From a virus, in the IMG/VR virus record IMGVR_UViG_3300022538_000128, positions 1 to 24,877 of that record: 24,877 bases of DNA. One strand, 5' to 3'. The notes under the pieces are model-generated. The model made no database searches, was not told the DNA's origin, and saw only the letters and a list, made by a program, of their open reading frames with translations. Shown here one piece after another: positions 14,604-21,117 of the stretch. Made by a program: the position numbers and the translations under genes. Positions within the stretch are counted from its first letter, which is position 1. Every line of letters begins with the position of its first letter.

Positions 14604-14744
14604 ATGCATTACTTTCTTATCGGGTTAGCTATCGTCGGTCTGTTTCTAATTGTCACCCTTGAACATACAAAGGTGGCTTTCGGTGTCTTGATATTACTCA
14701 TTGCCTTCATCATTGAGGAGGTATGGCGACATGCTTTACGGTGA
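14604..14744 (+). CDS. Small two-helix membrane protein, 46 aa
   Basis: The peptide has an apolar helix at residues 3-18 (YFLIGLAIVGLFLIVT) and another at 24-38 (VAFGVLILLIAFIIE), with a short charged loop and a basic end (WRHALR). No ribosome binding site is visible, again with a promoter -10 just upstream. The last nine bases overlap the 3' end of the giant minus-strand gene, so the two are convergent. A nine-codon frame from the ATG at 14599 is the competing start. Function is unknown. Confidence 0.5.
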   Translation: MHYFLIGLAIVGLFLIVTLEHTKVAFGVLILLIAFIIEEVWRHALR

Positions 14745-17700
14745 AGGCCATGTCTTCAAAAAATCCATCGCCTCTTTTGCCAATCTTGTTTTTTCCTTTT
14801 CGCATTGGTCAATCAATTCCCTTTTCCTCTTGCTGTCTAAATCAGGCGAATCGTAAATTTGATTCTCTATTCTCCCTATCTCCGTCATATTCCTACCAAT
14901 GCGCCTTAACGCCCTCGCCGTCTTGGAATAAAACTCTTTATATTGGTAGTCGTAAAATAACAACAGTTCCGGATGAGCAGTCTTGAGCCTCTCAGCCTCG
15001 CTAATCTTTCCTAAGCGTACCAATTCCTGAAAGTGATTCTCATACTGCTCATATTGCTCTACCGTCCTGTAGAATCTATTTACTGACTCGCTAGATGAGC
15101 CGATGGGGTTGCGTACTACAAAGGATTTTATTACAGGCATTTCACTTAATTCTTTTGACGGCTCAGGGATATTAGAAGCTATGCCGATTCCCTTCAAAAT
15201 GCCATCTATAGCTTCTACTGTATATCGCCCCAATCCAGCAGTCCAAGCATAGAGCCAATTATCTATCTTTGCAGGCGGTAATTTAAGCCACTCACCCATC
15301 TTTTTAGCACTTTCAGATGTATAGTGGGTGTATTGTAATTCAGGTGGCATTTTCTGCCTGCTTTCTGGAACGATTTGTCTTCCCATGAAGAAGCTGTAGT
15401 TGGTCATCCACTCCAAAGCAGGAAGAGCAAAGGTGGGAATAAAACCAGGAGAGCCAGCCTCCATTAAATTCATAGCAGTCTCTTCCAGCAATGCTGGGTC
15501 ACGCTCATCCAACCACTCAAGAAAACGCTCCGGGACCGAACCAAAAATAATCCCTAGTTCAAAGGGCTTAGGGATTCGATAAATGTTATCCTCCGTCATA
15601 ATTATCCAGAATAAATCCTTCTGCCATTGGGGGATTTCTTTCCATCTAGGATCGCCCCTATTCACCATATAAAGCACGACAGAGGGCATCGTAATGCCAC
15701 CAAAAACCTTAAAAGATGTCTTTAGGGGTTGTTCTCTGAAAGCTCGAATCAATTTATCCCAACCTTGGACATTGGCATTAAAGAAGGCGATAAACTGGTT
15801 CAGTACCTTGCCTGCAGTTCCCATTCTGGAGAAGTCCAGACTAACTTCCTTTGAAGCAAATCCAGCTTGGGGGGGAGTAACACCTTTGGCTAGTGCTTGG
15901 CGAAATTCCCCAAGACGTGTCCCTTTTTCACCCGCCTCACTGACTACTCTTAATGCTTCTATGGGATGCTTGAAATATTCAACTGCTGGCTTGCCCTTCA
16001 GGACTTGTTGGAATGTCTTTGTTAAGTATTCCCTATCTACTGAAATAAGCATAGAATGTTCAGCACCAGACATGCGATAAAGCCAATAGGCGTCACTCTT
16101 GCCAACCATATCAGCCACACCTTTAGTAAAATCTATGCCTGGCATAAATCCGTACTTAGAATAGACAAAGGCAGTCATTTGGTCTCTTATTGGATTTCTA
16201 GCCATAAAATCAGGACTTAGCGTAGCACCTGCCCTCAGCCATCTTGTCGGCGCTGAGAAGAATCTACCAATCGTTCCCATTTGCTCTCTGTCCAAAGCCA
16301 AAAGTGCATCTCTTATGTCATCATCAACCTTAAAGAACTTTGCCTTGCCCTTTATTAAAACTGTGACCTCGTTGCCCTTCGCCACCATAGATGGCCTGAA
16401 GATGTTAATGGCTTGATTTACTAATTCATCCGATAAACCTTCACCCTTCAGCCCCAATTCCTTAGCTGTGACTGATGCGACTTTAGACATAGGGGTTTTT
16501 ATCGGAGCAAAAAGTTCTATTAAGCCAGGATTCCTGTCAACTAGATTTGCCATCATTATGCCGACCTGGTTTCTTTCACCGGCACTAACGATGAGATACG
16601 TATTACGCACCATACTCTCTAATGGATTGATTATCTGCCTTTCTGAGCCCTTGATTCGCTTCACGGGAGAGGTGATATTTGCCATAGCCTTCCCCATATA
16701 GCCCTTAACTTGTAATTCCTCGAAGACACGGTTAAATGGGACATAAGAGCCATATTTAGCCTGCATCCTCTTTGTGGCCACATCGCTAATCAAGCCCGTC
16801 TCCTTAGCATAATTGAGAAGCTCCCCATTATATTTATGGACCTTCTCAGCCACACCCTTAAAGACAGGGTACATCTTTTCAAGCTCCCTTATAGATGCTT
16901 TAGCTAAAGCAGGCTTAATCCCTGTCTTTATTCCATATTCAGTGAGCTCAATAGAATGTTTGCTTGTAAGATAGGTTGCAAAGTCTTGCCACGTTGCTCC
17001 TTCGCTCACGGGTTTGAGAATATCAGTAAGCCCCTCACCCACGAATTTTGGCTTGGTGACACCCTCCGCAACATCCCAATATTCCTTGCCCATTGTGCCT
17101 TTTTCCAGCCAGACATTTGCCTTACTCTGCCAGCCCCTCAGTAGTCTAGCGGTAATATACGGGTCCGCCCTTGCCGGAATGTCCGCACCTGCCTTTACCG
17201 CTGCATCTCGGAACTTCCGAATGGCATAAAGGTCATCCAAGAGCTTCTTGTTGAACTCAACCCATCCTCTCCCTAACTTTTCAGATAATGGCCGTTTCGG
17301 CGCTTCAAAAGCTATATGTTGAGCGACATCATCGGTTGCTTTAAGCCCGCCCCTAGCAACTTTGGGTATTATAGGCGCAACCTCTTCCCCCACCTTTGCA
17401 GCAGCCGGTGAAACTAATGGTTCTGGTGCTAACTTAGCCGCAACTTCAGGGGCAGCCTCAGCAGCCTTTGGTGCTACTCTAGCAACCTCTTCAACCACTT
17501 CGGTGAAAGCACCCTTACCCTTCTTTATGACTTCTTTAACGAATTGGTCTGTAGCCTTGCCGACTGCTTGTGTGGCAGCTTTGTTAGACATTCCCTTTTC
17601 CACCAATTCCAGAACCAATTTCTCGCCTGTAGCACCTTTTTTAAGTGCGCCTAAAACCAGTTTTATAGCCGTCTTGCCCGCGATTGGACCTTTCGCTGTA

Positions 17701-19160
17701 GGTTGAAGCCACAAGACAGGTTCGGCCATCCTTGCTACTCCGCCAGCGAGTGGATGCTCTTCTTCCCATTCCCTAAACGGCTGCCCACCACGCCACGGCT
17801 CTGTAACCATAGCCGCCCATCTGGTTTCCCATTCCTCATACTGTTCAGCCATCGGTTTTGTAGCACTAATGAGCTCTCTAAAAGCCTCACGCCTGTCTTC
17901 TGGTACTGGCCCATATTTCTCTTCGAGCCTTCGGAGTATAAGCTCACGCCTCTCCGCATCGGTATCCAGTAATCCAGGAGTGGGTGCTTCCCTAACCTCA
18001 GCTTCAGGCAGTATTGTCCTTACCCAGCCTCTTAATCCCATTCTTTGTATTACGGCACGGGTTAGAGGTGTATCGCCAGCCTGACGAATAGCAGCAACAA
18101 ACCCTTCAGGGTCTGCCTCGGCGAAATCTACCATTTCTGTTATATCAGCCTCAGTAAATTCACCCTCCAATCTCTCAATCACACCAGGTATGGTCTTAGC
18201 TTCCTCTAGCGTATATTCGGTCCCCTCTGGGTCTGTTACTCGATCATCGCCTAGCTTCCACCCGTTAGGCGTCGTATATTCTAGTTGATAGGCTGTGGGG
18301 ACTGGCTCTATTTCCCCTTGGTTTATACCAGCCTGAAATTCCCTTAACTCTTGCTCCCATTCGCTCAAAGGAACAGGCTCAACACCCCAGCCATACACCC
18401 TTTTCAACTGACTGAGATATTCCTTCCGTATAGCAGGTGACATAGTTGTCAAATCCTGCCCTGATAACTCTTGAAGGGCATTAAGGTCGGGTTCTGTAAC
18501 AGCAACACCCCAGCCTTCGGGAATACGCCCCATCCGCTCGTCACGCTCTATGTGAAGTAGATTGCGATATGCCTTCCTTAAACTGTCTCGATAAATCCTG
18601 CGTTCCTGCGGGGACATTGCCCCAATATCCCTAGCTGGGAAAGCCGTAGTTATGTCCAGTCTAGCAGATAAGTCCCTGATCCCCGCTAAGTATTGGTCTT
18701 CCGACCGTATGTGTAGCGTGGGGACACCGCCCGGCGGTGTGATTTCTTCATAACCAACAGGTGCTTTCCACTCAGGCTCCGCCAACCGCCTCTCTTCTTC
18801 TAACCTTTGTTCTTCCAGTAGCCTTGCTTCTTCTACACGCTTCCGTTCTGCTTCCTGCTCCTGTTCCAGCGTAGTACCCCAGGGCATTGCCGCAGCAGGC
18901 TCTTCTAGTAGTTGCTTTTGTTCCTCAGCAGCTTTCTTCGCCGCCTCTTCTTCTAATCGCCTCTGCTTTTCTTTCTCATGCGCTTGTACGTGCCCAGCAA
19001 GCGCCGCTTCACTCTTAAAGCCCGCACCGCAAATCGGACAGGTAAATGACACTTCAGGCTTCACTGGAGCGGGTTCCCCAAAGCCTTTTTCAGCAGTGGC
19101 AACCCCACCTTTATCCCTTCTTTCGGTATTACCGAATAACGTATCCAGGAAAGTCGGCAT
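14736..19160 (-). CDS. Giant LPD38-like polyvalent protein with N-terminal C2H2 zinc finger, 1474 aa
   Basis: Residues 41-61 form a C2H2 zinc finger (Cys41, Cys44, His57, His61; C-x2-C-x12-H-x3-H), followed by a Glu/Lys/Gln coiled coil to about 120. Residues 150-420 hold repeated helical units with Pro/Glu-rich links. Ala/Pro/Val-rich linkers span 520-610. From about 640 to 1330 the sequence matches what I know of the large polyvalent-protein-associated LPD38 region, with ARNPIRD near 985 and FIAFFNANVQGWDKLIRAF near 1118. The C-terminus is charged and helical. Such proteins are thought to travel inside the virion and enter the cell with the DNA. Its place after the portal agrees. The start touches the stop of the 84-aa gene (TAATG). 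No nuclease or polymerase motif was spotted. Confidence 0.7.
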   Translation of the reverse strand: MPTFLDTLFGNTERRDKGGVATAEKGFGEPAPVKPEVSFTCPICGAGFKSEAALAGHVQAHEKEKQRRLEEEAAKKAAEEQKQLLEEPAAAMPWGTTLEQEQEAERKRVEEARLLEEQRLEEERRLAEPEWKAPVGYEEITPPGGVPTLHIRSEDQYLAGIRDLSARLDITTAFPARDIGAMSPQERRIYRDSLRKAYRNLLHIERDERMGRIPEGWGVAVTEPDLNALQELSGQDLTTMSPAIRKEYLSQLKRVYGWGVEPVPLSEWEQELREFQAGINQGEIEPVPTAYQLEYTTPNGWKLGDDRVTDPEGTEYTLEEAKTIPGVIERLEGEFTEADITEMVDFAEADPEGFVAAIRQAGDTPLTRAVIQRMGLRGWVRTILPEAEVREAPTPGLLDTDAERRELILRRLEEKYGPVPEDRREAFRELISATKPMAEQYEEWETRWAAMVTEPWRGGQPFREWEEEHPLAGGVARMAEPVLWLQPTAKGPIAGKTAIKLVLGALKKGATGEKLVLELVEKGMSNKAATQAVGKATDQFVKEVIKKGKGAFTEVVEEVARVAPKAAEAAPEVAAKLAPEPLVSPAAAKVGEEVAPIIPKVARGGLKATDDVAQHIAFEAPKRPLSEKLGRGWVEFNKKLLDDLYAIRKFRDAAVKAGADIPARADPYITARLLRGWQSKANVWLEKGTMGKEYWDVAEGVTKPKFVGEGLTDILKPVSEGATWQDFATYLTSKHSIELTEYGIKTGIKPALAKASIRELEKMYPVFKGVAEKVHKYNGELLNYAKETGLISDVATKRMQAKYGSYVPFNRVFEELQVKGYMGKAMANITSPVKRIKGSERQIINPLESMVRNTYLIVSAGERNQVGIMMANLVDRNPGLIELFAPIKTPMSKVASVTAKELGLKGEGLSDELVNQAINIFRPSMVAKGNEVTVLIKGKAKFFKVDDDIRDALLALDREQMGTIGRFFSAPTRWLRAGATLSPDFMARNPIRDQMTAFVYSKYGFMPGIDFTKGVADMVGKSDAYWLYRMSGAEHSMLISVDREYLTKTFQQVLKGKPAVEYFKHPIEALRVVSEAGEKGTRLGEFRQALAKGVTPPQAGFASKEVSLDFSRMGTAGKVLNQFIAFFNANVQGWDKLIRAFREQPLKTSFKVFGGITMPSVVLYMVNRGDPRWKEIPQWQKDLFWIIMTEDNIYRIPKPFELGIIFGSVPERFLEWLDERDPALLEETAMNLMEAGSPGFIPTFALPALEWMTNYSFFMGRQIVPESRQKMPPELQYTHYTSESAKKMGEWLKLPPAKIDNWLYAWTAGLGRYTVEAIDGILKGIGIASNIPEPSKELSEMPVIKSFVVRNPIGSSSESVNRFYRTVEQYEQYENHFQELVRLGKISEAERLKTAHPELLLFYDYQYKEFYSKTARALRRIGRNMTEIGRIENQIYDSPDLDSKRKRELIDQCEKEKTRLAKEAMDFLKTWPSP

Positions 19161-19414
19161 TATTTCTTCCCCTTGAGAAATGGATACTTCATAAATGCCG
19201 GTGTTTCAGGGGTTGGTTCGCCAATCGAGGCGGCAATGCTCTCAGGCGTAGGTTCTGCGATAGGCATGGCCTGACCCACTGGCTGAGGTGGCATATAAGG
19301 TTGTTTTTGGCTGGCTAATAACTCCAAGAGCTTGGGCAAGCGGGCTTCGGGAGACGCTTCAGGCTCGATTAAGTCATCTATTCTTTGGAGGATGTCTTTC
19401 TTTGTAAGTGTCAT
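19160..19414 (-). CDS. Small Pro-rich protein, 84 aa
   Basis: The ATG overlaps the portal stop (ATGA) and the stop overlaps the start of the giant gene by one base. Residues 1-35 form a helix (TKKDILQRIDDLIEPEA, LPKLLELLA), and the rest is Pro/Glu/Ala-rich and probably unfolded, ending in FMKYPFLKGKK. No family is recognised. Full overlaps on both sides imply it is translated in step with the portal, perhaps as a head accessory or as a chaperone for the giant protein. Confidence 0.6.
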   Translation of the reverse strand: MTLTKKDILQRIDDLIEPEASPEARLPKLLELLASQKQPYMPPQPVGQAMPIAEPTPESIAASIGEPTPETPAFMKYPFLKGKK

Positions 19415-21117
19415 TTTGACTCTCCTAGCGTTTTTGCTTGCCGTGCTGTCTGAACAGCCTCCTGCCCAGTTCGCTTGGCCTGTTCTGTCGCTAATTTCTC
19501 AGACGGAGCCCTGCCAGGGTATATCTCCTCCTTGGGCTGCGAAGCGGCATTGGGGGGCGGTCCCATCGCTACGGGCGTTTGAGCCAACTGGTCTTCCAGC
19601 GCTTTCATAATCAATCTAGCCTTTATCTGATTTATCTTTTCCTCAGTCACATCGCCAGCGGCCAGTCCTATGGCTGCATCTGCGAGTTCCAATGTAGGTA
19701 AGATATTGTATAATCGCTCCAATTTAGCAGCCCTCAACATACCAGATGGGTCTTCTACTCGCATTACGTTTCTAAAAATCCATTCAGCGGGGAATCCAAT
19801 CGCCTTTAGCTGTTGGGATAGCTGTGCATTAGCGATGTTTTCCTGCGGACTAACCGAGTCGTAGCTGAAACTGACCATGAATTTATCCTTAAAGATGTCC
19901 TTGTCAATCTCAATTGCATCCTCTTTGGCAACTTTTGTCTTAAAGCAAGTCCCTGTGATTTGTCTGCGTAATGACGTGCATATCTTTCGGTACATCCCCG
20001 ATTTGACTTTTCGGCGTGGCACTATTACCTTATCTCTGTCGCTCTTTAGGTCAGCTATGGCAAGAGCAGAAAGCTCGATGTTCAACTGTCCCAAATTCAC
20101 ACTAGACATCGTGGCACGTTCCCACCTTTGGAATAATAGGGTGAACAATGTCTGCGCCGAGGGGGTCATATCCCTCAAGGGTATTGCATCGAGTTTTTCA
20201 TTCTCATTTAGCTGAAGCACAATCCCATACCCGAATACATTTGCATTCTCCATATCTCGTGTGCCGTAATAAACTAACGGGGTCATAAATTGCTGTTTGT
20301 TGATTGTTGCCCAGATAGAGGAGACTTCATTTAAGGAGGGTATTAAACCTCGAACTGGCGCATACACAGACTCGCCCTGCCTTGACAATGCTTCGGCATA
20401 ATCTCCTCCACCAGTGCCAATTAAAAGAGGTTGTGTGGGCACGGCCATAATTTCAACAGGGCAGAACCCTAAATCATGCACAACTGTTTTTAGCGGTACA
20501 TCACCACTTTTAATCCTCGCATCGGTGGACTGGAATATGTTGAACTCCTTATCATCCCACACGCAACTCAATTCCACATCAGCTTTAGTCCCCAGTGTTT
20601 TTTTATAAGTCTCTTCCGCTTCGAGCCGCCCCATGCGTATTCTATAAGAACGCCATTTCTTACCCTGTTTGTCGATTCCCCACATCATCCATCTGGGGTC
20701 TAACGGCTTAATAACGGGAAGATATTTATCACCGTCTTTATACATCAACACTAAAGCACCAACCCAGCCACGGAGTAACGCAAAGAAATTAAAGCAAGTA
20801 TCAAGAGGCTCAATCAGTTCTTCGGCTAAACTTTCATCATTCACATACAGATAGTTGCTAATTTCTTGCTCTAACTTACTCTGGATTGCTGGGTCAACGC
20901 CCGTTATATCCATCGTTCTCTTGTCAAGAGTCAGTATAGACATAGCGGCATCACCGAAAACACGTGGATCATTAAGCGTGATATTACTGACATTCTCTAG
21001 CGGCTTCCCGTCTTTATCGCTCAATAAAAATGTCTTTAGATAATAAAGATTAAGGTCATCATCCATACGCTTGTGCAAGGTTTCAAAATTCTTTATTGCG
21101 TCATTTGTATTTATCAT
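19411..21117 (-). CDS. Portal protein, 568 aa
   Basis: Size, neighbours and sequence fit the dodecameric portal through which DNA enters and leaves the head. Visible hallmarks are the N-terminal helical region with TLDKRTMDITGVDPAIQSKLEQEI, an aromatic strand LLRGWVGALVLMYKDG, PVIKPLDPRWMMWGID, the central stem region ERATMSSVNLGQLNIELSALAIADLKSDRDKV, and a wing with KDKFMVSFSYDSVSPQENIANAQLSQQLKAIGF. The C-terminal 60 residues are Lys/Glu/Gln-rich. The start overlaps the terminase stop as ATGA, the canonical terminase-portal order. A 13-base palindrome (CTCTTGTCAAGAG, 20918-20930) inside the gene resembles the cassette repeats but encodes the protein and may be chance. Confidence 0.85.
   Translation of the reverse strand: MINTNDAIKNFETLHKRMDDDLNLYYLKTFLLSDKDGKPLENVSNITLNDPRVFGDAAMSILTLDKRTMDITGVDPAIQSKLEQEISNYLYVNDESLAEELIEPLDTCFNFFALLRGWVGALVLMYKDGDKYLPVIKPLDPRWMMWGIDKQGKKWRSYRIRMGRLEAEETYKKTLGTKADVELSCVWDDKEFNIFQSTDARIKSGDVPLKTVVHDLGFCPVEIMAVPTQPLLIGTGGGDYAEALSRQGESVYAPVRGLIPSLNEVSSIWATINKQQFMTPLVYYGTRDMENANVFGYGIVLQLNENEKLDAIPLRDMTPSAQTLFTLLFQRWERATMSSVNLGQLNIELSALAIADLKSDRDKVIVPRRKVKSGMYRKICTSLRRQITGTCFKTKVAKEDAIEIDKDIFKDKFMVSFSYDSVSPQENIANAQLSQQLKAIGFPAEWIFRNVMRVEDPSGMLRAAKLERLYNILPTLELADAAIGLAAGDVTEEKINQIKARLIMKALEDQLAQTPVAMGPPPNAASQPKEEIYPGRAPSEKLATEQAKRTGQEAVQTARQAKTLGESK

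Noticed and set aside
14723-14986. 87-aa plus-strand frame after the small membrane gene
   Set aside because: Its start overlaps the 46-aa gene in another frame and the rest is antisense to the giant gene's C-terminus. No motif supports it.
15694-16080. 128-aa plus-strand frame within the giant gene
   Set aside because: Low-complexity composition typical of antisense translation, no start signal and no domain. The minus-strand LPD38-like sequence explains the region.
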